DNA from: CAYFIW01 sp964500645
Lineage (GTDB): Bacteria; Chloroflexota; Dehalococcoidia; Lucifugimonadales; UBA826
DNA length: 64,000 nucleotides
Direction: 5' to 3'
NCBI GenBank assembly: GCA_964500645.1
Contig: CAZCOH010000002.1
Coordinates: forward strand, 57,336 to 121,335
Within the stretch, counting starts at the first letter, position 1. Each line of letters opens with the position of its first letter. Shown here in pieces: positions 1 to 9,802 of the stretch. The notes below the pieces were generated by a model, which searched no databases, was not told the DNA's origin, and saw only the letters and a program-made list of their open reading frames with translations. Position numbers and translations under genes: made by a program.

Positions 1-17
1 AACAAAAACGATTTGCA

Positions 18-1523
18 TTACTGTATTTTGCCCCGTTTATTTATAAATTGCCCATAAACAAAAGGTATAAGAGAAAGGAAGGCCGCCACACCCATTATTA
101 CAGTAGACACTTCATAGGCCCGGCTCATTGAAATAGTGTAAGCACTTCTAAGCCCAACATCATTTAAACTATCAGGATCTGACAGGTCTGCGTCATAACC
201 CATTGATGCCATCACAGCTACTACTATTGCTGTTGGGACAGCAATTCCAATTATATGAGCACCATTCCTAGTCAAATTCATAAAGGCAGATACTATTCCG
301 TAATGTGTTCTACCGGCACTACCCATTATGGAACTCGTGTTGGGCGCCATGAACATACTCAGTCCCATTCCAGACAATCCAGAGGCCAACGCAACTATTA
401 GAGGATCCGACTCGAGCCTTATCACAGAAAATAGATACATCGCCACAGTGCAACAACACAAACCCGTAAAAGCTGGAATAGTTGTTCCTATTTTATCTGC
501 TACTCTTCCACTTATTGGACCTACTATCATAAGGGTTACGGAACTTGGCAGTAGATATAGTGCGGCCAATCCGGTACTCATCCCAACTACTGAAACTAGG
601 AAAAATGGGATAAGGAAAAAAGTACTAGTCCCCGCCATGAATGCTAGGAAACGCGCGGATGAACCCACTGAAAATAAAATTTTATTAAATAAAGACAAGG
701 GTAGCATGGGAAAAGGTGCTCGTCGCTCCCACACAATAAACATTAAAAACAAAACCACAGTGAGCACTAGTCCCACAATTATCGTTCCGGAAAACCACCC
801 TAATTTTTGCCCAAATGTAACCGTGAGCATAAAGGTCAATAACAAAATTGCCGACAATCCTGTTCCTGTCCAATCAAACTGGCTTAACGACGGCCCTTTC
901 CTATCTCCACTTTTATGATCCGACTGTAATATCAGGCTTGCTACCAAACAAGAGACCAAACTAAAAAGCGTAATAAATACAAAAATCGATCTCCACCCCA
1001 GCCAACTTTCCATCCCGCCACCCAACAATGGCCCTGCCATAGCCCCTATACCCACAGATGTCATATGTAACCCACTTGCTTTACCACGCTCTGAATCTGG
1101 AAATGCGCCCGCCACCATGGCCATACCGTTAGCCTGGAGAGCAGAAGCAGAAAGCCCCATAAGAACCTTCCCAAACAACACCATTTGAAAATTCGGTGCT
1201 ACTGAAGTTATCAACGAGGCAATAGAGAAGGCAATTAGTCCCCAAATCCACACCCTCCTGCGACCCAGTGTGTCGGCGATTGCTCCTGCAGGCATCATCA
1301 TTGCACTAACAGCCAACATTGATCCTACCGTTAGCCATTGTGCTGTTGGTATATCTGCTCCAAATTCTCTAGCAATCGAAGGAATTACAATAGCAGTAGC
1401 TGATTGCTCAACTACTGTTATGAATGTGCCTATTGCTATTGCACAATAAGTCCAATAACGAAAATGTGGACTCTTCTCCAGGAAACTAAGTGGTAAATTC
1501 AATCGTCCTAGGCACCTAAGCAA
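18..1523 (-). CDS. DHA2-family MFS drug exporter
   Basis: Predicted 14-helix proton-coupled exporter of the EmrB/QacA (DHA2) group, 501 residues, in the inner membrane; substrate unknown. The sequence shows about 14 hydrophobic segments, an acidic residue in helix 1 (TVVEQS, near residue 39) and the loop 2-3 motif A form GAIADTLGRRR at residues 80-90. The family call is firm. The gene lies 15 bases behind pyrE, with nadD further upstream, so it may be read from the same transcript, although its function is unrelated to theirs. The annotated start is TTG; a second TTG at 1502 would drop seven residues and is equally possible. Three related DHA2 genes occur elsewhere in the window (49.6, 56.3 and 63.9 kb). 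Confidence 0.9.
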   Translation of the reverse strand: MLRCLGRLNLPLSFLEKSPHFRYWTYCAIAIGTFITVVEQSATAIVIPSIAREFGADIPTAQWLTVGSMLAVSAMMMPAGAIADTLGRRRVWIWGLIAFSIASLITSVAPNFQMVLFGKVLMGLSASALQANGMAMVAGAFPDSERGKASGLHMTSVGIGAMAGPLLGGGMESWLGWRSIFVFITLFSLVSCLVASLILQSDHKSGDRKGPSLSQFDWTGTGLSAILLLTFMLTVTFGQKLGWFSGTIIVGLVLTVVLFLMFIVWERRAPFPMLPLSLFNKILFSVGSSARFLAFMAGTSTFFLIPFFLVSVVGMSTGLAALYLLPSSVTLMIVGPISGRVADKIGTTIPAFTGLCCCTVAMYLFSVIRLESDPLIVALASGLSGMGLSMFMAPNTSSIMGSAGRTHYGIVSAFMNLTRNGAHIIGIAVPTAIVVAVMASMGYDADLSDPDSLNDVGLRSAYTISMSRAYEVSTVIMGVAAFLSLIPFVYGQFINKRGKIQ

Positions 1524-1538
1524 GATCTTGTAGAAGAC

Positions 1539-2108
1539 TTAAGAGACAATGGCTATCTCTCCATCAGGATTTGCAATAAATATACTCTCGAAGCTATATC
1601 CTCTAATCCTGCATTCATCACTACCTCCCGCCATCCTATCCATAATCGAGAATATTTTTACCACCTCGCAACCTTCCTCTTCGAGAACTTTTACCGCATG
1701 AAAAATACTTGATCCTGAAGTACACGTATCATCTACGACCGCGACTTTCATGCCTTCTCTGAGAGATCCTTCAACAGATTTCATGCCCCCATGCGATTTA
1801 GTTTCTTTTCTCACTATCAATGCCGGGACACTTGTCTTTTCTATGTAACTCAATGACGCCACAGAGGAAACTATCGGATCCGCACCAAGAGTTGGGCCTG
1901 CTATTGCTTCCGCTCCACAATCCAGAATCAACGGTAGGAGTATTTTTGCCGTTAAATAAGCTCCTTCCGGATCAAGTGTCAGTATGCGTCCATCAAAATA
2001 GTAATTGCTTGTTCCTCCTGCAGACAAATTAAATTCTCCAAATAAAAGAGCTTCTTTTTGCTTCGCAACTTCAAGCAATCTTCTTTTTAATTCGAAAATT
2101 TCGTGCAT
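1539..2108 (-). CDS. pyrE: Orotate phosphoribosyltransferase
   Basis: Transfers the ribose-phosphate of PRPP to orotate, giving OMP, in pyrimidine synthesis; cytoplasmic. The diagnostic PRPP-binding motif VVDDTCTSGSS lies at residues 124-134, and the N-terminal KEALLFGEFNLSAGGTSNYYF... segment (in part KSGxxSxYY-like) is typical of PyrE. Length is 189 residues from ATG 2108; a TTG at 2120 would add four residues. It sits between nadD (71-84 bases upstream) and an MFS gene (15 bases downstream), all on the minus strand. No other pyrimidine genes are present, so the pathway is dispersed in this genome. Confidence 0.93.
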   Translation of the reverse strand: MHEIFELKRRLLEVAKQKEALLFGEFNLSAGGTSNYYFDGRILTLDPEGAYLTAKILLPLILDCGAEAIAGPTLGADPIVSSVASLSYIEKTSVPALIVRKETKSHGGMKSVEGSLREGMKVAVVDDTCTSGSSIFHAVKVLEEEGCEVVKIFSIMDRMAGGSDECRIRGYSFESIFIANPDGEIAIVS

Positions 2109-2191
2109 AAACCATTCCAATCTTTACTATCAAGAATTGAAGGATTGTAACTCATCTTAACCAAATACCGAAGATTAGAAGTGAAGAAGAA

Positions 2192-2797
2192 TTATTTATA
2201 AAGTTGGTGAGTATGAATGTAATCTCTCACAGGAGCACTGATACCTTCGACATTACGTCCACCTTTTACTGTGTTTCTAATTTGTGTACTCGCTATATTT
2301 GGGGTTATCGAATCTATAATTTCTATGTTATTCAATAAGCCTCTATTGTCGTCAGCAACTATTGACGAAATGTCGACACCGGGTCGAGCTATTACTGCTA
2401 CTCTTGCCTTACTTACGATCTTTTCTGGTTCTTTCCAAAGATGAAAATAGGAAAGGGTATCCGCGCCAATAATTAGCACCAATTTATCTTTTGGAAGGTT
2501 GAAACTTTCTACAGTATCCAGTGTGTAAGAAGGTCCTTTACGAGCAATTTCAATATCAGAAACATAAAAATTACTGTCATTTTCGTAATCTAAAGCTCGA
2601 TTTATCATCTCCATTCTATGAAAAGCAGGAGATACAGTTAAAGAAGACGTTTTCATATAGGGATCACCCGCAGGTATGAATACAATCTTATCTAAATTAA
2701 GGGCTTTCAAAGCCTCTCGTGCCACAGATATATGTCCATGATGAATGGGGTCAAATGTCCCACCAAACAATCCTAGGCTTTTTGCACATATATTCAT
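2192..2797 (-). CDS. nadD: Nicotinate-nucleotide adenylyltransferase
   Basis: Adenylates nicotinate mononucleotide to deamido-NAD in NAD synthesis; cytoplasmic. The N-terminal nucleotidyltransferase signature GGTFDPIHHGH occupies residues 12-22 and holds the (H/T)xGH motif. The C-terminal STQIRN matches the family's second motif (SSTxIR). Length 201 residues is normal for the family. It is probably the first gene of a minus-strand unit followed by pyrE. In many bacteria nadD lies with obgE; here obgE is about 17 kb away on the same strand. The gene diverges from the GMC oxidoreductase, leaving an 85-base shared upstream region. Confidence 0.94.
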   Translation of the reverse strand: MNICAKSLGLFGGTFDPIHHGHISVAREALKALNLDKIVFIPAGDPYMKTSSLTVSPAFHRMEMINRALDYENDSNFYVSDIEIARKGPSYTLDTVESFNLPKDKLVLIIGADTLSYFHLWKEPEKIVSKARVAVIARPGVDISSIVADDNRGLLNNIEIIDSITPNIASTQIRNTVKGGRNVEGISAPVRDYIHTHQLYK

Positions 2798-2882
2798 ATT
2801 TAAAAAAATTATCTGGCTATTATTTGTTAAAACGTCTAATTCATTTACATACTAGAAGTTTTTCAGTTATCCTGCCACAACC

Positions 2883-4475
2883 ATGAAATATGACTTTATA
2901 GTGGTGGGTGCAGGATCGTCTGGAGCAATAATAGCCTCAAGATTATCCGAAGACCCGTCCATTTCCGTACTACTATTAGAAGGGGGGCCAGATTACCCCG
3001 ACTTCAGGAAATTACCTGACGATATTAAGTTTGGTTATTCAACCGGGACTTACATAGCAGTTGGCCCAGAACATGACTGGGGCTACACCGCAAAAGTTAA
3101 CAGTTATGAATCAGACGGACTATCCAGATACATTCGCACACCTCGAGGAAAAATTACCGGAGGCACGAGTTCTATAAATGGACAGATTTTTCTACGAGGA
3201 CTTTCACATGATTTTGAGCTGTGGAAAAGCTTGGGACTAACCAACTGGAGTTACGAGGAAGTTTTACCGTATTTCCGAAAACTAGAAACCGACTTGGACT
3301 TCTCAGGAGATTTTCACGGAGAAGACGGTCCAATTATTGCACACCGGTTTCCAAGATCCGAATGGACCAGTTCACAGAATGGTTTTTTTGAATCTGCGAT
3401 TGACTTGGGATTTAAAGAAACACATGATATGAACTTCCCAGATGCTAGCGGAGTGGGGGCATTTCCATGTAACAATCCGAATGGCATACGGATCAGTACG
3501 GCTGTTGGTCACCTATCACAAGCTCGCCACAGGCTTAATCTAACAGTCAGCCCCAATACCACGGTTAACAAAATTATTTTAGACAAACAAAAAGTATCCT
3601 CTTTAGAAGTTGAAAGTGCCGGAAATACCTACCTAGCCGCTGGAGAGAATGTTGTTCTTTGCGCCGGCGCTATAGCAAATCCGAAAATCCTAATGTTATC
3701 TGGTATTGGCCCTATGAATCATTTAGAAAAATTAGGTATACCCACTCAGATCAACTTGCCTGGTATTGGACAAAACCTAAGTGACCACCCTATAAATTTT
3801 TTAAAAGCCTCTGTAAAAGATATAGATCACTTAGACACACAAAAGCCATGTCTACAGGTTGGCCTACGATACACTGCATCAGAATCTGATATTGAAGACG
3901 ACATGCTAATGTGGATGAATTCGTATTCGCTATCAACTGATTACCGCGAAGTTGAAACTATGACACCCCAAGGAAATCTACAAAGTCAGAACATAGATGG
4001 TATACAAATAGCAGTATCTGTTTACTTAGCTACTAGCAAAGGTAGTATCCAATTAAATTCATCAGATCCTGAAGACAGTCCGGACATATTTTTAAATCTT
4101 CTTGATACAGAAAAAGACGTTGAGAGAATGGCAGAAGGTATAAAAATCGCCAAAGATTTAATGGAAAGTAAGCCGATGAGACCTATAGTTCAAAACGTTA
4201 CCTCCCCAACAGATTATATTCTAAATTCGAGAGAATCCTTTCACCATTGGCTTCGAACCAATACTGTAACTGGTCATCACTTGACAGGTACATGCCGAAT
4301 GGGGTCAGACACTGACGAAATGTCAGTTGTTGACTCAAATGGCAAGGTCAAAGGTCTAAACAATTTATACATTGCTGACGCCTCAATAATGCCAGAATCC
4401 GTGAGAGCCAATACAAATGCAACAACAATGATGATAGGGGAAAAAATATCCGCCTATTTAGAAACCAATCACTAA
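2883..4475 (+). CDS. GMC-family FAD oxidoreductase (choline dehydrogenase-like)
   Basis: FAD-dependent alcohol or choline-type dehydrogenase/oxidase, 530 residues. The Rossmann GxGxxG motif (VVGAGSSG) lies at residues 7-14. The GMC signature region GGTSSINGQIFLRG follows near residue 96. The C-terminal GHHLTGTCRMG carries the likely catalytic His, and ANTNATTMMIGEK carries the partner Asn. No signal peptide is visible, so it is probably cytoplasmic. The substrate cannot be read from sequence; GMC enzymes oxidise alcohols, choline, glucosides and polyethylene glycol. It opens a plus-strand run with DUF1800, DUF1501 and NHL genes, but the 141-base gap to the next gene leaves a shared operon uncertain. 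Confidence 0.9.
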   Translation: MKYDFIVVGAGSSGAIIASRLSEDPSISVLLLEGGPDYPDFRKLPDDIKFGYSTGTYIAVGPEHDWGYTAKVNSYESDGLSRYIRTPRGKITGGTSSINGQIFLRGLSHDFELWKSLGLTNWSYEEVLPYFRKLETDLDFSGDFHGEDGPIIAHRFPRSEWTSSQNGFFESAIDLGFKETHDMNFPDASGVGAFPCNNPNGIRISTAVGHLSQARHRLNLTVSPNTTVNKIILDKQKVSSLEVESAGNTYLAAGENVVLCAGAIANPKILMLSGIGPMNHLEKLGIPTQINLPGIGQNLSDHPINFLKASVKDIDHLDTQKPCLQVGLRYTASESDIEDDMLMWMNSYSLSTDYREVETMTPQGNLQSQNIDGIQIAVSVYLATSKGSIQLNSSDPEDSPDIFLNLLDTEKDVERMAEGIKIAKDLMESKPMRPIVQNVTSPTDYILNSRESFHHWLRTNTVTGHHLTGTCRMGSDTDEMSVVDSNGKVKGLNNLYIADASIMPESVRANTNATTMMIGEKISAYLETNH

Positions 4476-4616
4476 TCTACAGATCAAATAACATTGATTG
4501 GCTAATGGAAACCACTAATTATCACTCATATTTGCACTTGCTGGTATGCTTTGGGCAAAGTTGCAGCGCTACACCACGATTTAGGTAGTAACTTTTACAA
4601 AAGGAACCTTCAGACT

Positions 4617-6014
4617 ATGACCACGATAAAGAATGATTCTGAAATTGATTTGATGGCACATTTAATGCGTCGTGCCGGATTTGGTGCTTCCCGCAAAGAA
4701 CTGGAGTCTCGCATTCAAATCGGATATGAATCTACAGTCGACGAGCTCCTGAACCCGGATTCAAATAACCAAGTGGACATTTTCAAATTCCTTCGATATT
4801 ACCCAATGTGGTGGAAACCGGGCACCATGGGAGGACTAGGACAAGCTTCTTGGGTATGGTCAATGATTAATACTAAGGCACCATTACAAGAAAAAATGTG
4901 CTTGTTCTATCACAATATTTTCGCGACAGGTGTGGCAAAAGTAGATCATTATGACGAGATTCAAGACATGATAGATATGTTTAGAGAAAATGCTTTTGGA
5001 AACTACAAAGACATTTTACTCGAAGTTGCAAAAAGTCCCGCCATGATTTACTGGCTAGACAACAACGAAAACCATTCTGATTCCGTAAATGAAAATTGGG
5101 GAAGAGAACTTCTTGAACTTTTCACAATGGGTGTAGGAAATTATACAGAGACAGATGTTCGTGAATGCTCTAGAGCATTCACAGGGTGGACTTTAGAACA
5201 TAAATTACCGAGATTTCATATGGGTAGATGGGATTGGCAATTCAAGTTTGTACCTGAAGATCACGACTACGGTACAAAAGAATTTCTCGGCGAAAAAGGC
5301 ATTTTCGACGGGGAAGAAATCATAGACATAATTTTATCCAAAAGAGCTACTTCATTGTTTATTGCCCGACATTTATATAGCTTTTTTGTTTCCGATGAAC
5401 CTCAAGTTCCTGCATGGTCGGTAACTCCGCCTAAAAACCCGGAGGCTGTTGAGTTTTTAGCAGATACTCTTCAAGAGTCCAATTTTCATATGGGAACAAC
5501 ACTTGAGGCACTATTCAAAAGTGAATTTTTCAAACAACAGAGATTTAGTAAAGTCAAAAACCCAACGGAAGTTGTTGTAGGGACCGTGAGATTAGTAGGT
5601 GAAGGAGATAGACCTTCACCTCAAATTATGGATTGGACTGGTCAAATCGCATACATGGGACAGGACTTACTTAATCCCCCAAGTGTAGAAGGGTGGCACA
5701 ACGGTATCGAGTGGATCAACAGTGGAACTCTAATGAAAAGGACCAACTTCGTGTCAGGAATGATATCGCAGACATCCTTGCCTGGAGTGCATGACATTGT
5801 CGACAGGGTAAGGGAAATCAGTACAGAGCCACGAGATGTCGTCGAAGCAATTCTTGACATAATGGGACCCTTGAGGATGTCAGAGGAAACCCAGAATGAA
5901 CTAATCGAACATGTAAATAAACTAGGTAAGTTTAATTGGTCAACTTCGGGGGTAGAAAGATTGGTTGAATTAATGCAACTAGTCGTATCTACAAGAGAAT
6001 ATCAATTTGCCTAA
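4617..6014 (+). CDS. DUF1800 family protein
   Basis: Member of the DUF1800 family, which is almost always encoded beside a DUF1501 protein, as it is here (55 bases downstream). Function is unknown. The opening LMRRAGFGASRKELE is the typical family start, and the internal WGRELLELFTMGVGNYTE and AFTGWTL segments are the conserved core. ATG 4617 is preferred because AAGGA lies 12 bases upstream; an upstream in-frame codon at 4551 would add 22 residues unlike the family. The protein is 465 residues. No Tat or Sec signal is visible, unlike many planctomycete members, which suggests a cytoplasmic product. Confidence 0.85.
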   Translation: MTTIKNDSEIDLMAHLMRRAGFGASRKELESRIQIGYESTVDELLNPDSNNQVDIFKFLRYYPMWWKPGTMGGLGQASWVWSMINTKAPLQEKMCLFYHNIFATGVAKVDHYDEIQDMIDMFRENAFGNYKDILLEVAKSPAMIYWLDNNENHSDSVNENWGRELLELFTMGVGNYTETDVRECSRAFTGWTLEHKLPRFHMGRWDWQFKFVPEDHDYGTKEFLGEKGIFDGEEIIDIILSKRATSLFIARHLYSFFVSDEPQVPAWSVTPPKNPEAVEFLADTLQESNFHMGTTLEALFKSEFFKQQRFSKVKNPTEVVVGTVRLVGEGDRPSPQIMDWTGQIAYMGQDLLNPPSVEGWHNGIEWINSGTLMKRTNFVSGMISQTSLPGVHDIVDRVREISTEPRDVVEAILDIMGPLRMSEETQNELIEHVNKLGKFNWSTSGVERLVELMQLVVSTREYQFA

Positions 6015-6069
6015 TTTTCCGATTTACAATAGCTAATATGTACATTAAAAACCTTCAAGGGAAAACATC

Positions 6070-7200
6070 ATGAGTACTCAAACTGCCGATCCAGTCATAG
6101 TTGTCGTGCAACTAACCGGAGGTAACGACTATTTGAATACCGTGGTTCCTTACAGCGATTCTAAATACTGGGATTATCGTCCAGTTGTAAATGTTCCGGA
6201 AGAAGAAATCCTCAGAGTCAGTAACAGTATTGGATTCCACCCCGCAATGAAGCCAATTGCAGATATGTACAAAGAAGGTAATGTTGCCATAGTACACGGA
6301 GTTGGATATGAAAATTCACCCAGATCTCATTTTAGATCAATGGATATATGGCACACATGTGAACCTGAAACCCTAGGTACAGAGGGCTGGTTAGGAAGAG
6401 CAATAAAACAACTGGACCCAACGAAAGAAAACGTTGTCACGGCGGTAAGTATGGGCCCATCTCTATACAGAGCTCTTGTGGCTCCTGGAGTTCCTGTCGC
6501 CACTGTGGAAAATCTTGACAATTATGGTCTACTTACTGACATAACTCCGGATGAAAAGAGAAATCGTGTTCTCGATCGATACAAACGCATGTATTCTCCG
6601 ATGATAGGTTCAGGTCCAGTAATGGACTTCTTAGGACAAACAGGCTTAGATGCCATAAAGGGAGCGGATATACTCAATATCGCTCCGGAGATGTATTCAT
6701 CGAGTATAGAATATTCAAACAATTCAATATCGCAGAAACTAAAATCAATCGCCCAGATTCATTTAGCAAACTTGGGTACTAGAATTTTTTACTGTGATTT
6801 GGGTAGCTTCGACACACACGCCTCCCAACTAGAGACCCACGCGAATTTATGGTCGTCTGCCTCCAATGCAATCCAAGATTTTTTCGACGACCTTAAACAA
6901 CACAGCGCGGCGGATAACGTGGTCATGCTTCTGTTCTCTGAATTCGGTAGAAGAGTATACGACAATGGTGCCGGAACAGATCATGGAGCTGGAGGTGTCT
7001 GTTTGGTTATCGGTGATAATGTAAAAGGTGGAGAATACGGTGAATACCCGTCAATGAAGGAAAATGACCTGGACCAAGGAGATCTAGTACCTAATATTGA
7101 TTTCCGTAGCGTATACACGACTCTTTCTGAAGATTGGATGAACCTCGACCCAATCCCAATCGTAGGAGGAAACTTCGAAAAACCGGCTTTCATCATATAG
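6070..7200 (+). CDS. DUF1501 family protein
   Basis: DUF1501 protein of 376 residues, related to the alkaline phosphatase/sulfatase fold by family description; activity unproven. Visible family blocks are the start VVVQLTGGNDYLNTVVPY, the middle HFRSMDIWHT, the segment GSFDTHASQ, and the late block LFSEFGRRVYDNGAGTDHG, whose Asp and His residues could bind metal. It forms a pair with the DUF1800 gene just upstream. The usual twin-arginine signal is absent: the conserved domain begins at about residue 8, so export is not predicted. The NHL gene follows after 12 bases, suggesting cotranscription and perhaps a shared role. Confidence 0.87.
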   Translation: MSTQTADPVIVVVQLTGGNDYLNTVVPYSDSKYWDYRPVVNVPEEEILRVSNSIGFHPAMKPIADMYKEGNVAIVHGVGYENSPRSHFRSMDIWHTCEPETLGTEGWLGRAIKQLDPTKENVVTAVSMGPSLYRALVAPGVPVATVENLDNYGLLTDITPDEKRNRVLDRYKRMYSPMIGSGPVMDFLGQTGLDAIKGADILNIAPEMYSSSIEYSNNSISQKLKSIAQIHLANLGTRIFYCDLGSFDTHASQLETHANLWSSASNAIQDFFDDLKQHSAADNVVMLLFSEFGRRVYDNGAGTDHGAGGVCLVIGDNVKGGEYGEYPSMKENDLDQGDLVPNIDFRSVYTTLSEDWMNLDPIPIVGGNFEKPAFII

Positions 7201-7212
7201 GTACTCGCAAAA

Positions 7213-8208
7213 ATGCTAACCACATCCATCAAGGGCAGGGCTTTAGATTACTCAAGAGTTGTTGGGGGTCGACTTTTCAGGGGAATTGTCAACGTCACAA
7301 TAGGAGAGAAAGACGACGTCTACGTCGTTCTGAGAGATTCATACAATGCAGGAATCGTTAAATTAGAAATAGGTAATGCACCTGACGATGAATCAGAAAT
7401 TTTGTCTTTTAACGACACTTCCCCAGGAATTTTCGATTCCACCTGGCCTGCTTGTGCAGTGTTTTACAAAGGTGAAATATTTGTCACAGATGAGCTTAAC
7501 AGTGAAATTTTAGTTTTTACGCCGGAAGGAAAACTTCTCCGTAAATTTGGAAGTAAGGGAGACACCACAGACAAATTAGATCGACCTTCTGGAATTAGCT
7601 TTAACACTAAAGGTCAAATACTAGTATCAGACACCATGAATCATAGGATTCAAATCTTCGATATACATGGAAAACACATATCATCTTTTGGTCGAGAGGG
7701 ATCCAACGACGGAGAACTGTTATCCCCTTGGGGAATCACTACTGACGATGCCGACAATATTTTTGTTTCAGATCACCTAAATCACAGGATTCAAAAATTT
7801 GATAACGAAGGCAATTTTATTTTTTCCTTTGGGAATATTGGAACTGGCCATCAAAACCTAAATCATCCATCTGATGTCACTGTTGACCCAGCAGGAGACA
7901 TTTACGTGGCAGACTGGGCCAACAATAGAATACAAATTTACGGGCCTGACGGATACCATATTGGAGGACTTAAAGGATCAGCTTACAAACTGTCAAAATG
8001 GCAGGAACAGTATGTCCAAGGTAATCCAGACGTTTATAAAGCACGGCGTCGGGTTGTCTCACTTGAACCAGAGAAATTCTTTGCTCTCCCAACCTGTGTC
8101 TTGTTCGACGGATCAAAATCGAGACTTTTGTCAGTAGATTCGCAAAGGTGGAGAATTCAAATATACGACAAACTTGAGAATTACTCAGATCCGCAATTTA
8201 ACATCTAA
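7213..8208 (+). CDS. NHL-repeat beta-propeller protein
   Basis: 331-residue beta-propeller built of NHL repeats, likely a scaffold or ligand-binding protein. Repeats of the form DRPSGISFNTKGQILVSDTMNHRIQIF recur at roughly 45-residue spacing between residues 75 and 260 (for example SDHLNHRIQKF and ADWANNRIQIY). No signal peptide or membrane helix is seen. It starts 12 bases after the DUF1501 stop, so it is probably in the same transcript as DUF1800 and DUF1501. NHL propellers have varied roles, including protein binding, RNA binding and lyase activity, and none can be assigned here. Confidence 0.85.
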   Translation: MLTTSIKGRALDYSRVVGGRLFRGIVNVTIGEKDDVYVVLRDSYNAGIVKLEIGNAPDDESEILSFNDTSPGIFDSTWPACAVFYKGEIFVTDELNSEILVFTPEGKLLRKFGSKGDTTDKLDRPSGISFNTKGQILVSDTMNHRIQIFDIHGKHISSFGREGSNDGELLSPWGITTDDADNIFVSDHLNHRIQKFDNEGNFIFSFGNIGTGHQNLNHPSDVTVDPAGDIYVADWANNRIQIYGPDGYHIGGLKGSAYKLSKWQEQYVQGNPDVYKARRRVVSLEPEKFFALPTCVLFDGSKSRLLSVDSQRWRIQIYDKLENYSDPQFNI

Positions 8209-8372
8209 ATAAACCAACTCACGTTTATACGAGAACCCTAGTCTCCCTTAGGATTCTATATAGGTATTAAAATTGCCGGTCTACAATGCTATCGCTGATT
8301 ATGTCGTACTTGTTACAATTACGGTTCTAAAACAATTTTTAATAGTTATTATTTTTTTGAAAGTATAAATTT

Positions 8373-9794
8373 TTGAACAACGAAGACATGGTGATTATTT
8401 GCGGCCTTTGTGGGTTGCACAATCCTGCGCAATCTCGGCATTGCTCTCACTGTCGTGCTCGCCTATCCAAAGGCACTTTAATAACCAGTCAAGAATCGAC
8501 AGACATCTTGATCAAAGAAAGATCCTCCTTGAAAAAGAAGCGTCTAATCTATTCAATAAGCGGAAGCTTTGTTCTTATCTTAGTTGTCGGTTGGATCGCT
8601 TTATCTTACTTTGGATCAGCTAGGTTTTTGGACCCACCTGAAACACTTATCAGTGCCAAACCAGAAAAAGGTGACTGGCCTATGTTCCAACGTGACCCGC
8701 TCCATACGGGCCTTTCTTTCGATTATTCCACTCCCAACGCAATTGGAGTGGAATGGACGTTCAAGATAGACACTCCTTTCTATACTTCACCCGCAGTCGT
8801 TGGAAATAAAGTATATGTAAGCACAGGAGACGAGCGTATATTAGCTTTAGACGCCAACTCTGGAGAATTGATCTGGGAACATTTTGTCACAGGCCCTGTA
8901 AATTCATCGCCGGCTGTTGCAGGAGATTACGTTTTTGCCGGTTTGCGTGATGGCACGATAATAGCCATAGACAAAACCAACGGCACCAAAATTTGGGAAT
9001 ACGAGACAGGGTCTAATATTTATTCATCCCCAGCTGTCTACCAGGGTGTTCTATACATAGGGGCTCGTGATGGAACTTTGCATGCGTTGGATGCTAAAAC
9101 AGGTGAATCTAGATGGATCCATTTAACAAGGGGAAGAATTACCTCAAGCCCTGCTGTAAACAGGGAAGTCACAGCAGTTATGTCTCAAGATTCTTACCTA
9201 TATCTGATAGACCACGCTACCGGGAAGCGACGACTTGACTTCAGGACATCAAGAGGGGGAGGCTCTCCAACATTCCACAGTAACCTAATCTTTATCGCTG
9301 ATGAAAAAGGTGCTATAAGGGCCATAGACTGGCATAAAAAAGAAGTCCCATTCGAAAAAGGTGCGCGCCGCCTCCGTACACAACTATATTTACTCGGATT
9401 AATAGATACTCTACCTCCAACCAAAGGATTTGTTTGGGGGTTTCAAGAAAGAAATGAAAGTTTTATAGGAGCACCTGTTATAGGAAATGAGTTGCTTTAT
9501 GCAGGTTCTACGAATAGCAAAAGTGGAGACGGAACTCTATTTGCCCTAGATAAATCAAATGGTTCCATTATTTGGACTTTTGAAACACAGTCTTCGATAA
9601 CAAGTCCTATTTCTGCTTCCACAAACTCTGTTTTCGTGGGAGACGAATTCGGAATTCTTTACTCCGTTGATTCAGCCTCAGGAAAATCTCAATGGACCTT
9701 CCAAGCAGATGCTAAAATATCATCTACCCCAGTAATTGCTAACGACATGATATATGTATCTACCATGGGAGGAACTTTATACGCTCTTAAATGA
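8373..9794 (+). CDS. Zinc-ribbon, membrane-anchored PQQ-type beta-propeller
   Basis: 473-residue protein with three parts. An N-terminal zinc ribbon (CGLCGLHNPAQSRHCSHC, two CxxC pairs) lies within about residues 10-30. One transmembrane helix lies near residues 58-78 (YSISGSFVLILVVGWIAL). A C-terminal PQQ-like/WD-type propeller has repeated ALDxxxGxxxW units (ALDANSGELIWE, AIDKTNGTKIWE, ALDAKTGESRWI, ALDKSNGSIIWT). The topology predicts a cytoplasmic zinc ribbon and an extracytoplasmic propeller. The propeller resembles BamB and PQQ dehydrogenases, but no dehydrogenase active site is evident. Start may be TTG 8373 or ATG 8388. It is separated from the NHL gene by 164 bases and is convergent with the fusion gene at 9803. 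Confidence 0.85.
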   Translation: MNNEDMVIICGLCGLHNPAQSRHCSHCRARLSKGTLITSQESTDILIKERSSLKKKRLIYSISGSFVLILVVGWIALSYFGSARFLDPPETLISAKPEKGDWPMFQRDPLHTGLSFDYSTPNAIGVEWTFKIDTPFYTSPAVVGNKVYVSTGDERILALDANSGELIWEHFVTGPVNSSPAVAGDYVFAGLRDGTIIAIDKTNGTKIWEYETGSNIYSSPAVYQGVLYIGARDGTLHALDAKTGESRWIHLTRGRITSSPAVNREVTAVMSQDSYLYLIDHATGKRRLDFRTSRGGGSPTFHSNLIFIADEKGAIRAIDWHKKEVPFEKGARRLRTQLYLLGLIDTLPPTKGFVWGFQERNESFIGAPVIGNELLYAGSTNSKSGDGTLFALDKSNGSIIWTFETQSSITSPISASTNSVFVGDEFGILYSVDSASGKSQWTFQADAKISSTPVIANDMIYVSTMGGTLYALK

Positions 9795-9802
9795 GATCAC
9801 AT

